64,000 bases of DNA, from positions 98,540 to 162,539 of the forward strand of contig QEAR01000047.1 in assembly GCA_006535965.1 (NCBI GenBank), in the 5' to 3' direction. The notes below the pieces were generated by a model that worked only from the letters and a program-made list of their open reading frames with translations, ran no database searches and had not been told where the DNA came from. The position numbers and the translations under genes are program-made. Source of the DNA: Spizellomyces sp. 'palustris'. Its lineage: Eukaryota; Chytridiomycota; Chytridiomycetes; Spizellomycetales; Spizellomycetaceae. Positions within the stretch are counted from its first letter, which is position 1. Each line of letters begins with the position of its first letter. Below are positions 44,603 to 57,136 of the stretch, one piece after another.

Positions 44603-47600
44603 TCACAATATCGAGTGCCGTTTCTCTCTGGCTAAGCTCACCGCCGTCTGATAGATTTGGCCATGAGATGGCAAGGGTTGATATTGATATCGGGAAATGT
44701 TAGTGGGAGCGCGATAACAGATCGTCCTTTAGGATTATACACTGACCTGTACCATGATATTTAAATCTTCCATTACCACCGGTTTTGTGAGAAAAAAGTC
44801 CATTCCACTCTCCAGACATCTCTCTCTATCTCCTTCTAAGGCATTAGCCGTCAATGCAATAATGGGCACATAGTCATCCAAAAGATGTTTGGCCCTGATC
44901 TCACGAGTAGCCTCAAATCCATCCTAAACAAACATGACGGACAGAGTATGAGAACCTATTACAAGTGGACAGCTAGCTCGGCGCGTCAACCAGTAGTACA
45001 GTACCATTATAGGCATCTGACAATCCATTAGTACTACGTCGAAGGCAGACATATTGGAATGTGACGAGGAATTCGACGACGAGCGTTCGGCGCTTACAGC
45101 TTTTATCAAATCAATGCATTCCTTGCCGTTTACAGCAAGTGTTATTTGCGCATAACCCAGTTTTTGCAACATCTTAGCGCATATCAATCGATTCATATCA
45201 TTGTCTTCGACGACAAGGATCCGCAAAGCTGATTTGTCTTCTGAGGTTAGAGCTTCGGTAGCTCCTGCGCCGTCCGCCAGCGTGGAGTTGCTGGTAAAAG
45301 GACTGTGGGAGGCAGCTGTCACGCAGCCATTGGGAGGAGGATTCGGATGCTTTGATTCCACGACAAGGAACTCAACCATAAAGTAGAACCTTGACCCATG
45401 ACCCTCCGTACTATCCACATCGATCAACCCGTTCTAGTTCAACGAATTACACGATCGTATATGACTGCGTTAAGCAGAACTAGGAACACCAAGCTTACCA
45501 TCAATGTAACAAACGATTTACAAATCGAGAGCCCCAGCCCCGTTCCCCCAAATTTCCTATGTATAAGTGTGAGTGATCCATGATCAACACCGTTCCGAGT
45601 TTAAAAGTGAAGTAACCTGGTTGTTGACGAGTCTGCCTGCGAAAAAGGCACGAAGAGTCGTTTCTGCGCTTCCGGTGATATTCCAATCCCAGTATCAATT
45701 ACCTCAAACAGGAAAGGTATGGTTGAAGGGTGCGCCTCTCTTTGATTGTCATCGCTATGTGATATATCTGTTCCATCCAAACTATCGCCAACCTCACTTG
45801 CCGCGCGTGAGAGAGGTTTTCTTAATGCTGATATTCGACGGACCCGTATTGTCACCTTTCCCCTTTCAGTGAACTGTGCACCATGATATATGAGACCAGA
45901 GGATCATAGTTACTACTGACCCCTCCCCTACCTTGATTGCATTGTTTGTCAAGTTTATGAGTATCTGACTCAAACGATTTGGATCTCCTATCACAAGCGT
46001 TTGTCCTTCATCGGTCACTTCAACTTCGAGGGCCAGTCCCTTGGGCTCTGCTACGCATGACGTCATGCGTGCTACGTCGGCAACCACTTCTGCTATTGTG
46101 AAGGGTATTCGTTCCAGTTCTATCTTCCCCGCTTCAACTTTACTGAACCGACGGAATTAATAATCGACTATTGCAGTAACTTGGATGCTAAACGCCGCAA
46201 GTATCTCACCTGAAATCAAGGATGTCGTTAACCACCGTCAAAAGAACGCTAGCGGAGGCTCGAATCCCGTTGGCGTACTCCGCTTGCTCAGGTGTGAGAT
46301 TCGTTTGCAATAGCTGAAAAAGCCAAGAGCATATGAGCAAGGAGAAACGAAGTCATCAAACTGCACGTCCTACCAAGGACGTCATTCTGTACAGATGGAT
46401 GAGATCATGAGGGCTATAATTGAAATTGGCAAACCCACAGTCACTTTGATCTTACCCGGTAATGCCATTGATTGGAGTTCGAACTTCGTGGGACCTGGGA
46501 AATAAACTGCGTGAGATCCCCTATGCCTATTTTGTAAGTCCGCCTTTCATAGGAATCCATACATATTCCGTAAGAAAGCAGATTTGTGTCTGGATGCTTC
46601 TAGGGCCTCTTCTTTTGCCGCGATGAGTTCACGCTCTGTTTGTTTCTGTTGCGTCACATCCTGTGCTGTGCCTATCAACTTGGTCAGACGGCCCTCCGCA
46701 TCCATAATACCACGGCCCCGCCCGCAAAGGACTCGGACATGCCCATCCGCTCGTCGTATGCGATGATCCACCTCATAAGGAGTTCCTGTTTGCACACACT
46801 GGTCAATAAAAGATAATATCAATGGTCGATCTTCGTCCACCAGGAGCTGCATGTATTCCTAGATCCAAAACCAGTTAGACGTGATGATGACTAACCAGGG
46901 TTCATGGATGATGCCCTACCTCCATGCCAAAGTCCTTGCTACCACTGCGTTCAGTGGGTTCTATTCCAAATATCCTACAAAGTTCGTCACTCCAACTTAT
47001 GGAGCCTATGCCGACTTAGGTATGTTGGCGGGAATTTCGAGACGAAGGACGAAAATAATGCACACCTGTCGCAACATTATATTCCCACGATCCAAGATGA
47101 GCGATTGCCTGCAAAAAAGGCAGTACGAGAAAATATTTGACCGGCAGGTCAAGAGAAGGAGTAGCAAATAGACATACCTGGGCCTCCTGGAGACGTAACT
47201 GGCTGATGCGAAGACTTTCCTCTTGTGTCTTTCTGTCTGTGATGTCCCTCATGAAACAGTAATGTCCGACCATTTCCCCTTTATCGTCGTCGTAGCACGG
47301 CACCAGCGTTACTTCTTTGTAGAACGTCTGCCCATCCCGTCGCACCGCACGCACTTCTGCCACCCCTCTTCCTTCTTTGATCATGCCTCGGTATGCCTCA
47401 CTGACTTTCTCTTCTGAGTCACGGTATAACGTGGACTCCCAGCTTTTTCCAATCAGCTCCTCGGGATCGTATAGAAGTGTTGCTGCATATGCTTTATTTA
47501 CGAGCGTATAATGTCCTTTTACGTCCACACGAGCTATTCCTTCCACTGCATTTTCCATTGCCGTCGATAGCTCACGCATTTGCTTTTCCATGCGCTTTTG

Positions 47601-48121
47601 TTCGGACATATCAACAGCCACTGCTACGAACCCAACGATAGGGGCGTCACGAGAGCGTGATGCACCGACGCAGTTAACAGAGAGCTTCACAGGCACACGC
47701 GAGCTATCTTTTCGAATATACCTAGGAGGAAGATTAGTTGAGAGGTGAACCAACCAACAACAACACTGTGCGCGACCTACGTAGCGGCAAGTTCTTGTGC
47801 TACTCCACAGCGTTGGGCCTGTGATAGAACTGTCTTATACGCCTGAACGTCCGCTGGGTCCAAAAAATGAAGTGGAGATAAGATACCGATGACTTCAGAC
47901 GAATCAAAGCCGGTAAGGCACTCGGCGGCCCGATTAAACGTGTGTATCACGCCCGTATGGCAATTGGATCCAAAAATTGCGTACTGACAAGCATCCAGTA
48001 TTAACGCTGAGTCCAATATTGCAGTTGCCATTTTATGGCCTGGAGGCCTTGTGCCGCCAAGTAATGTTATTGGAGGTGCAGGCAGGTCCAAAATATTTGC
48101 ACCAGCCCAGCAGGTGCGCAT
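44603..48121 (-). CDS. Hybrid sensor histidine kinase with tandem PAS domains
   Basis: A soluble two-component sensor that autophosphorylates on His and passes phosphate to its own receiver domain. From the N-terminus: a PAS domain (residues about 35-115, with [18 protein letters not shown]), a second after [20 protein letters not shown] ([19 protein letters not shown]) and a third ending [20 protein letters not shown]. The H-box follows ([12 protein letters not shown]), then N-box [15 protein letters not shown]1 DTGIGIS and G2 [10 protein letters not shown]. The receiver begins [20 protein letters not shown] and has its phospho-acceptor Asp in [18 protein letters not shown]. The last exon is inferred to end REKRHSIL. 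No membrane segment is seen. A start at 48031 ([10 protein letters not shown]) is an alternative. The signal is unknown. It is divergent from methylmalonyl-CoA mutase with 111 bases between ATGs. Confidence 0.92.
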
Positions 48122-48232
48122 TGATCGGCGTTGTGCTGGCCCCAGTAAGTCCCGTGACCAAGCTTACAGTAATAACCACCGTACAGTACACCACAGTGTT
48201 GTCTCGATCATCTAATCGCTGGATAGGAAAAA

Positions 48233-51200
48233 ATGCTGCTTCCGTTGTCAAGAGAGCGACCACAGCTTCCTGCCCTGCCTGGGTACCTAGCCTGCATCAG
48301 AGTAAGGACATTTGCAGATGCGACAGTACGCCAAATATCATTTCTCACTGACCTCTATTATTCTGTAAATCGCAATGTGCGTAGCGATCACATGTCCGCG
48401 CTCTGGCCACGGCTGCTCCTAAATTCAAAGTTCCTATGAACCAAGAATGGGTGGACTTAGTTAAGAAGGAGCTCAAGGGAAAAGACCCGATCGACCTAAC
48501 GTGGAATACTTCAGAGGTCCGGAACCGTTCAGAGTCCTCAGCCGGGCGGCACAATATTGCTCACAACGGGCTGGAATATTTATAGGGAATACCTGTCAAA
48601 CCATTGTATACAAAGGCTGATGTTGCGGACGTACCTGAAGAGATACCAGGCAAATTTCCCTTTACCCGAGGTAAAATTGATGTTAGATAGGCGGTTACCA
48701 TGTCGCCTTTTGTCATTGTGATGATTGTGAAGGTCCCTATGCTTCGATGTACACAAATCGACCATGGACGATTCGCCAAGTATGTCGCCATCAATAATTG
48801 CAGAGAATCTTGATATATCATTCAGAAATGTTGGCCTGCAGTATGCTGGGTTCAGCACTGTGGAAAAAAGCAACGCTTTCTACAAGAAGAACTTGGCCGC
48901 TGGGCAGCAAGGTCTTAGCGTGGCCTTTGACCTTGCTACTCATCGAGGGTACGACACTCTTCCACCTTATACCGAGACGTAAACAGCAACTCATTTGGTT
49001 TATCTATACTTCCAGATACGACAGTGATCATCCACGTGTCGTGGGTGATGTCGGAATGGCAGGAGTTGCCATTGATTCTGTTGAGGATATGAAGGTATCT
49101 CTTAGTTTAGTGGTCTACTCGTTGTTTGTGCAATTTACGATAATGCGCCTTAGCGTTTGTTCGATGGTATTCCGTTGAATCGCATGTCGGTTTCGATGAC
49201 TATGAATGGTGCCGTTCTGCCTATTTTGGCCATGTACATTGTTGCAGGGGAGGAGCAGGTTTGGGCTATTCAGAAACCTTAAGCCGCGAGGAACTAGGGT
49301 GAACCAACTCATTCCTACCTTCATCAGGGTGCACAACAAAGAGAACTTGCTGGAACGATTCAAAATGATATTTTAAAAGAATTTATGGTTAGAAATACCT
49401 TTATTTATCCTCCCGAACCCTCCATGAAGCTGATTGGGGACATCTTTGAATACACTGCAAAGGTGAGTCTGGAGAGTCGTCGCAGTTTGGTCAGAACTTC
49501 TCGTAAGCATTCGTTATATAGTACATGCCGAAATACAATTCGATTTCTATATCTGGTTATCACATTCAGGAGGCAGGTGCAGATAATGCCTTGGAATTGG
49601 CATTCACCATTGCAGATGGTTTAGAGTAAGTTACAAGTGTATTTGTGATACCGATTGTAAGCCCTCCGCTCTAAACGTCGGATTTAGATATGTCCGCACA
49701 GGTACTTGCAGTAGCAAATGAGTTGCTGAACTACACATTAATCCTGTGCATGATGCGATAGGTTTGAAAGCGGGGATGACTGTCGACGATTTCGCCCCAC
49801 GCTTGTCTTTCTTTTTCGGTACGCATAAATTTCTATCTTCGGCTGGTGAGGTGCTCGATGTTAATCATCTGCTCTTTTGTGTCAGGGATTGGGATGAATT
49901 TCTATATGGTATGCTGCCTTGTAGGCGCCGTGCTGAGTTCGACCCGGCGGCGAGCGTCTTATTGCATTCTGTGCCGAAGGAAATCGCGAAGTTACGGGCA
50001 GCGCGTCGCCTGTGGGCCACATTGGTCAAGGAAAAATTCCAACCTCAGAATAAGAAATCGCTTTTATTAAGAACTCACTGTCAAACTTCGGGATGGTCAC
50101 TAACAGAGCAGGTAGTGACATCACTGTCGCGTGCCTGATTTTGATACTTACCGTCCTACTGAGATTGTAGGATCCCTATAACAATGTTATTCGTACGACA
50201 ATTGAAGCCATGGCAGCAACGCTGGGAGGAACGCAGTCCTTGCATACAAACGCGCTCGACGAAGCTATCGGTCTGCCAACCGAATTCAGCGCGCGCATTG
50301 CGCGTAACACACAGCTTATTTTGCAAACGGAAGCGTTCATTCCTAAGGTTCGTAAGAGGCTTAAGAAATGGACCTGTCGCTCTCCGTTATGCTGACGGCG
50401 GCCATTCCCTTTCAGGTCGCGGATCCGTGGGGTGGCAGTTACTTAATGGAGTCCTTGACCAATGAACTTTTTGACAGAGCACACGCAATTATTGCAGAGG
50501 TTGAATCTATGGGAGGAATGGCTAAAGCGGTTGCTAGCGGCATGCCTAAGCTGAGGATCGAAGAGTCTGCAGCGAAGCGACAAGCACGTATTGACTCCGG
50601 ACAAGGTATCGTGGCTGTCATGGCAAAATTATTGATTACGCAAATTGCTTCATATGTAAATACGGAGAGTAGAAGTTATTGTTGGTGTGAATAAGTATCG
50701 AGTGGAAAAAGACGACAATGCAGTCGAGGTCCTAGCCATTGACAACTCTCAAGTCCGGAACGCCCAGGTATGCATGGGCGTCAGTGGCTATCGGTGACCT
50801 ACTAATGGTGAACACCGCCGGCTAGATCGCTAAGATCGATGTTGTCAAGACCACGAGGGATCAGGAAAGAGTGAGTTTTGTCTCTCCTTTTTCGGCTTGA
50901 GTATCCAGCCTCAGCCAACCTCAATGGGGTATCATAGGCAGCGAGAGCCTTGGACGCGTTAACGGATTGTGCAAGATCCGGACAAGGAAATACATTAGCG
51001 TTGGCAATTGAGGTACCATCGTGATGCACTTGGCTCTCCATTTCGAGTGCTTAACCATTACCTAGGCTGCCAAAGCGCGATGTACCGTTGGCGAGATTAC
51101 ATATGCGTTGGAGCAGGTACGATTCTCTGTCGCTATGTATGCGGATTGACATAGTTCCAATCGCCCATTACCGTATATACCAGATATGGGGACGCCACAA

Positions 51201-51975
51201 CCCAATAGTAAGAGTTGTCAGCGGCGCTTACAAATCTGAATATGGAGCAAGTGAAGATATCGCCAAGACCTTGGCGATGTGTCAGGTACGAGAGGGCACT
51301 TTTTCTGTTTCATTCGGCCGCGTGGCTTATAGAGGTATAGGAATTCATGCATCGTGAAGGCCGTCGTCCTCGTATCTTAGTCGGCAAGATGGGACAAGAT
51401 GGACATGATCGGGGAGCGAAGGTTATCGCCAGTGGTTTTGCGGATTTGGGGTTTGATGTCGACATTGGGCCCCTATTTCAGGTATTATCTCACGCTTTCT
51501 GGTGTTGCTAGGAGCACATGCTGACCACGGGTGTGGTGCTTTCTACGCAGACTCCAGCTGAGGTCGCCCGTCAGGCGATCGATGCTGATGTTCATGTAGT
51601 GGGTGTCAGTTCACAGGCCGCTGGTCACAAGACTTTGGTTCCGGAGCTGATTGAAGAGTGAGTTGTGTCTTAAGCATTGTTCAGCAAAACTCCGCTAAGT
51701 GAACATCATATAGGTTGAAGAAATTAGGGGCTTGCGATAAATTGGTGGTCGTTGGAGGAGTGATTCCACAGCAAGACTACGCCTTCTTGTATGAACATGG
51801 AGTCAGCTGCATCTTTGGGCCTGGTATGTATCGGTTTTAATCATTGTTCCGTAGTAATATTAACACCTATTGATGTTTCGTAGGCACCAAGATCCCCCTC
51901 GCGGCTCAAGAAGTTATTCGAAAGATTGAAGAATCACATAAGGATGACACTGGCAAAGCTGCGGCATCCGCATGA
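48233..51975 (+). CDS. MMUT: Methylmalonyl-CoA mutase, adenosylcobalamin-dependent
   Basis: A mitochondrial enzyme that isomerises methylmalonyl-CoA to succinyl-CoA, the last step of propionate breakdown. The first exon encodes a leader ([20 protein letters not shown]); splicing at a GTAAGG donor gives [20 protein letters not shown]. Core motifs: [75 protein letters not shown] with its active-site His, and [41 protein letters not shown] block follows. The cobalamin domain is complete: [20 protein letters not shown] supplies the B12-ligating His of DxHxxG, and [20 protein letters not shown] follows. At least twelve introns interrupt it, so it is not bacterial contamination. Length agrees with the vertebrate enzyme. 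It implies this fungus uses vitamin B12. Confidence 0.95.
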
Positions 51976-52071
51976 TGACTCGTTCTACGTAGCTCTAGAT
52001 AGAACATAGCAGACTATATAGGTTTATATCATATATCTAGTTCATCTGGCTGCGTGCACACACGTAACCTG

Positions 52072-54721
52072 CTACAGCTTCTGGCTCCTGTGCGATTTGA
52101 CCAGTCTCTCTCGATTCTGCCGCTTCTGCAGTTTCGCTACTTTAATCCTATCTTCCTGCTGGAGTCCAAGCGCTTCCCAACCCCACCATCCGCCGCCCAC
52201 ATACTTGGCTTTCAGTCTTCGCTGAACCTCATCTAGCGGACTTTTAACAGGTCGCGGACATAGCTCCAGTAAGCGTCGGGCAATATCAAGTTTGCCGTCT
52301 TCTGCGAGGTCCCGTGATTGAATAACCAGAGACCATACGTCACTAAACTGAATTTGAGGAAGAAAGTAGTAGCTGCGGAAACGGTGAGATTCGGATATGG
52401 TTCTGAGCGCTGAATCGAGATCCCCAATTCTAAGAAAGACAATAATTATTAGTATCGTTATCCAATGCATAGCAACTGTAACTAGGATGCAACCTGGTGT
52501 AGCCGTTGACAACCTTCACAAAATTACGGAACATATCCATTTTCCCTCGCGCTTCACGTTTCCGAATGATCTCTTTCTCCTCCTCAGTCAGCAATCCGTC
52601 CCCATGCAGTGGGGCGTTTAGCATCATCTGCGCTTCCTTCTCTGCATCCCACTTCAAAAAACTATCCCACATCGTCTGGCCCCACGTTGCCATAGCACGT
52701 TTGTCACGTGTGACTAGGGCGAGGACTTCAGAGCGGGCTTGGCCGCCAGGTTCCACGTTATAGCGCTGATATTCTTCGGTAAAAAAGCGAAGGGCTAATG
52801 GAAGGGCGCCAGCGTTAGCTGGGTTCGCGCAAAGCACGGACAAATATGCATCGAGGATGTGACTGGTCACCGGTACCAATGGCTGATGCCGCGCACTGAA
52901 CGTGGATTCATCAGTATGTGGGTGGTCGTTGGCAGTGTTCACACTTGGTACTCCAGAGGTCGTTAAGTATCTCCAAATTATCTTCGCATCTTCAAGAAGC
53001 ACTTTAGGGGTTGCATCAATAGATGTGAGCCGAGGTACTGATGAATGAGTGCGCCCAAAAATCTCTGAGGTATCGTCAGGCAGTGTGCGAGGGGTCGAGG
53101 GAACGCCTTCCACAGAAGATCCATCATCAGATGCCGCATGTGCCCCATTTGAGAGGTGCCGGCTCTCTCCCTCTGATGCCGTCGGTCGTCTGTCTGTCGC
53201 CACCTCGGTATTGGTAATGTGTCCATTCAACCCATTCTCTGTATTGGTACAGCGCTTATTTCTTCTAGAGATAGCGATGGCGTGCGCATAGGTCCGAAAC
53301 AAGTCGGTGAAAGTGTGCCCTGTCGGCTTCAATTTAGATTCTTCTCCTTCAGCTTCCGCGCGCTCCACTAGGTCGTTCCATATTAACCGAGCTCTCATTA
53401 CATCCCCTTGTTTTGCTGCACCTTTCAGCAGTACGTTATATGTGTAAAGATTCGGTGTAAAGCCTTGCGCGGCCATCTGTCCTAGTAGCTCAAATGCTTC
53501 TGGATAGTAATCGCTTCTAGTAGCGCACGCTTGAATCAATGAAGTGAAAGTAACCTCCGTTGCCAATAGCCCTCGCTCCGCCATTTCCTGAAAAAGGTCT
53601 AATGCCCGTTCAGCATCGCCCGCCTTCGAGCATGCATGAATCATTAAAGAATAGGTCACTTCATCAGGCGCACATATTTCGGATCGCATGTAGTTGAAGG
53701 TTTTCCAGGCGCGTGCCGTGTCGCCCGCTTGAAGACAACCTTTGATGAGGGAAGTGAACACGGGTTGCGTAGGTTGTATGCCAGCAGCTTTCATGTGGTC
53801 GTAGAGTTTAAACCCAGCCCGGAGGTCACCATGTTTAACGCATGAATGCACCAAAATTCCGTAAGTGATTGCATCTGGCTTCAGACCATATGCGTCCAAT
53901 GTTTGAAAAACTGCCAGTACTTGTTCATGACAGTCCGATCGCGCATAAGCGTCCATCAAATGATTGAGAGCAATCAGATCAGGCTTCATGCCATTCTCTT
54001 CAATCATGTCAAAGGCCATCTGCGCTTCCTTTGGTCGCTTGGACAATGCGTTCACATGTATGACTTCCGTGACATTCACAAGAGAGACATTTCGTCTTTT
54101 TAAGCTGCTGGCAGCCGTCCGCCGTAATGCGTTCAAATTGCGCTGATCTTTTTCTGACGTATCAGTAAATCTCAACTTTAACCGGAGCAAATAGTCAGAA
54201 TCTAATTTCGCTGCAGCTGCACTATTCGGTCCAGGTTGAGCAGGGGCCGAGAGTGCATTATACAGCTCCTGAATATCTTCAGTCAGAACCGGGACATTCA
54301 GCTAACCATATACGCCGGAGTGTGATATTAGCAGTATATACTATTCACCAGAGCTCAGAAAGTGCATACCGATTTTGAAAATTGCCCATCCTTGGAAGGA
54401 TGAGCATGAGGAAGCCCAGGCGTCCTACTACTGCGAAGAGGTATTATAAAGGGCTTTGTGTTAATATTCCAGCTTAATAACCACTTACTGTTTTCGTGCG
54501 CTAGACGTCGAGGGCGTTGCTATTTCAACTTGCTTATCATCGACTGCCGCCAAGTCAGTTACCCGAACAGCGTGCAAACGATCGCTCTTCGAAGACTGTA
54601 GTCTTTTCTGGAATAGCGTTCTCCAACAAGCCAACGAGCAGCACTGTCCCAGTACCGGGAATGAGCCAGGAGAGGTGGTTAAAATTCGAGACACGGAACG
54701 TGCTGCTGCAATGGATGGCAT
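52072..54721 (-). CDS. Mitochondrial pentatricopeptide repeat (PPR) protein
   Basis: An RNA-binding helical-repeat protein, likely acting on mitochondrial transcripts. The first exon (from 54721) begins MPSIAAARSVSRILTTSPGS and is Arg/Ser-rich without acids, a good mitochondrial leader. After two introns the main exon (to about 52490) holds tandem 35-residue repeats: MAFDMIEENGMKPDLIALNH, VFQTLDAYGLKPDAITYGIL, LYDHMKAAGIQPTQPVFTSL, LFQEMAERGLLATEVTFTSL and LLGQMAAQGFTPNLYTYNVL. A non-repeat insertion of about 150 residues, Thr/Ser-rich, follows near the middle. The last exon (to 52072) gives RIGDLDSALRTISESHRFRS and a basic tail. Repeat count is about ten. The transcript target cannot be predicted by eye. 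Confidence 0.9.
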
Positions 54722-54807
54722 TGCGGTGGAGAGACCTTCCTACACCCAACCTGTTTATCCAAAAATAATTCCAGATAGAGTCCAGCCAGGTTCCAGCCGG
54801 AACCGTC
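54722..54807. promoter_or_regulatory. Compact divergent promoter
   Basis: Only 86 bases separate the ATG of the PPR gene from the inferred ATG of the P/Q-rich gene. Both genes must share this region or have overlapping leaders. Confidence 0.35.
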
Positions 54808-55563
54808 ATGCCTAACCGTCGACCACCGAGTGTGTCCGCTGTCATTCCTCCTGGGGCTGCTCCAGGGGGTATCGATGACCCCACTTTTTAAGCAATGTCA
54901 ACCCAGCATCCATACAATCAAGCGCCACCAGTTGCAGACGAAAGGCAACACTTGCCTCCTCGTACTGCGTCACACCCTTCAGCAGCAGCGCACCACTCCC
55001 CTTTTCCATTATCCGGACAGGTAGATCTTTGTGCTTTTCTATGGCCTGCAAAAGCGTCTTGCCAGGAGAGGTTGTTGATCCTTGGATTTGATTCTTCGAA
55101 GCCTGTATTACCATACTATCCAAATGAAATGCAAGCCCCACGTCACCAGCAGCATACTCCTGTACTATCTCAACAACAACCTGTTCCCAATATTCCACCC
55201 CATCCGTACCCGCCACCTGGTCGCCCCGCTGGTCCTCGATTAATCTATCATCGACCGCCATATTCCCCACATGCGCCACAATATTTCCAACAACATCTGC
55301 CTCCATCACAACAGTCTTCGACAATTCCACAGCAGGCACCGGTTGTGCAACAGCGTCCATTTAATATGAACTCCCACCGCCATTCAATAATGGCTTTACC
55401 TCCACAGAATCAGTACACTTCTCCTCCATCTTCTCGCCACTCGATGATGCCCGGATCGACAATACACCAATTTCCACCAGTTGCCCATGAAGGAGTATGG
55501 CACGGGGCAAGGCAACACGGGGGCCGTCCTGAGGATCTATCTCATGGTTGGTCGATGTATTGA
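54808..55563 (+). CDS. Pro/Gln/His-rich disordered protein
   Basis: No family recognised. An ATG at 54808 reads MPNRRPPSVSAVIPPGAAPG. A 54-base intron (GT at about 54870, AG at about 54923) would join it to APPVADERQHLPPRTASHPS. A second intron of 81 bases (55021-55101) removes a non-repetitive stretch and keeps the frame. The remainder is low-complexity, rich in Pro, Gln and His (for example IPPHPYPPPGRPAGP and QQHLPPSQQSSTIPQQAP). It may be a separate gene ending with the TGA at 55561, or the disordered N-terminus of the coiled-coil protein that follows 110 bases later. A GT at about 55541 and an AG at about 55628 would join the two in frame. Alternative start at 54895. Confidence 0.5.
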
Positions 55564-55672
55564 AGTATAGATATGTGTGCATGCCAGCAACGAGGCAAAC
55601 CCATCCCTAACCTACAACCATATTTAAGGGAGCGTGTCCTATCCCGTGTCGAAACGAGATTCGGCTGCATCG

Positions 55673-57136
55673 ATGGCCGCGCCAGTCTCCGAGCGCCGAG
55701 CCTTCACAGCCGCATCACCAAACCAGGGGCCAGAGAGTTTTCCTATCGTCGAATTTCGCGTTCTCGAAACCCGATTGACGGAACTTCAGGCGAAAGTAAA
55801 AGAGTATGAGAAGACTGTGCAATCATTAGAGCGAAGGAATGAAATGCGCAAAGAGGAGACGAAAGCGGATAGCGAAAGACTCCGAATGACCCAGGAAGAG
55901 CTTAATATTGCGATTTTGGAGATTTCGCGGTTGGGACATGTGAACGAAAATTTGGAGAGACTTTTGGATGAAACGGTGTCTCATCAACAGAAGATTCCGC
56001 AGACTCCTGCATCTCACGCGCGATCTACAGCCGATGCCGCAATTATGCCAGCGGAATTGTCAGACCTGCGAAGTATTTGCGCCGAGGCACAGCAGCGTGC
56101 CCTTGTTGCGGAGGCCGAGATGGACCGGTTGAGAGTTGAGCTATCAGCCGCGCGCTCTGCAGCAGGGGAGGTGATTGCTTTGCGCAACAAGACCGCCCAT
56201 TTGGAAGCTATGTTAGCCGGCAGATTAAAAGATGAGGAAATAGGTGTACCTGCGAAGACTAATAAGGAACAATTGGTTGAAGGTCACGATGAGCTCGGAT
56301 CCCTCATGGGAGAGAAGGGGGGGATCGAAGAAGCTCAGAATATAGAACTTGAAGCGAAGTCTGCGGAGAACTACGTACCAGTACAGAAATCCGTCGTATT
56401 GGATCCGAACGGGATGGTGACCGCGCTGGAGCAGCGCGCTTCTGAATTGAGCGCCGAACTAAATTCGTCTAAGTCAGAGGTAGCACGATTATTGAAGTTG
56501 AAGGTAAGATTGGCCTTGCACTTTCCAAGAGCGTTAGCTCTGCTTCATGGGTTGCTATGCTAGGCAAAATACGAAGCTCACAGTGTAGAAGCGGAGAAAG
56601 TGTACAGCTCCATGGTGTCCATTGTTGAATCTGACCGTCGACGACTTGCCAGTCTTGAGAGTCAATTACGCGAAGCACAAAATCTCCTGAACCACTCCAG
56701 CGCACAAGAATTGGCAAAGCTGCAAAGTGAGCTAGAGAAAGCGAGATTGGAGGCCTATCGATGGAAAGGGCGGGCCCTGGGGTTGGATGTTCAACCGGAT
56801 ACGGTGATTGACACTCGGGAGGACTTGTCAGAGCATCTTTCCTCGGTATCACTCGATAACAAAGAGAAAGAAAGTCTGAGGAAAGCAGCTCAAGCCGAGT
56901 TGGAGGTCAGTGTGCATGTAGATACATTTATTTCCCCTTTGCACTATCCAGCTAACGGCATCTTCGGTCATTAGCTCCGAGCCGCGCTTCTCTCCAAGCA
57001 GAACGAGGTAGAAGCTCTGGTTGAAGTCGTCAGAGAGAAGGATGTGGATATGACTGGACTCAAGCGAGACTACAGAGCTTTATTGGAAAAGAACATGGAA
57101 CTGAATTTGAAGATTGCAGATAAAGAGCCAAAATAG
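55673..57136 (+). CDS. Long coiled-coil protein
   Basis: Three exons (55673-56502, about 56565-56906 and 56975-57136) encode about 440 residues dominated by heptad-repeat coiled coil. Examples are VLETRLTELQAKVKEYEKTV and AELSDLRSICAEAQQRALVA; later segments are MVSIVESDRRRLASLESQLR and LAKLQSELEKARLEAYRWKG. The end reads ALLEKNMELNLKIADKEPK. No globular domain, signal peptide or membrane span is seen. Such proteins are often tethers, golgins or cytoskeletal/spindle-pole factors, but no family signature decides. A TATTTAA at 55620-55626, 47 bases before the ATG, suits a TATA box and so an independent gene. See the preceding entry for the fusion alternative. Confidence 0.65.

Noticed and set aside
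54555-54884. Minus-strand frame beginning MGSSIPPGAAPGG
   Set aside because: It overlaps the mitochondrial leader exon of the PPR gene in another frame, and its Pro/Gly start is the antisense of the P/Q-rich gene.
54842-55360. 172-codon minus-strand frame over the P/Q-rich gene
   Set aside because: It is the antisense of a low-complexity CAA/CCA-rich sequence, which leaves the opposite frame open. The plus-strand frame has better splice and start context.
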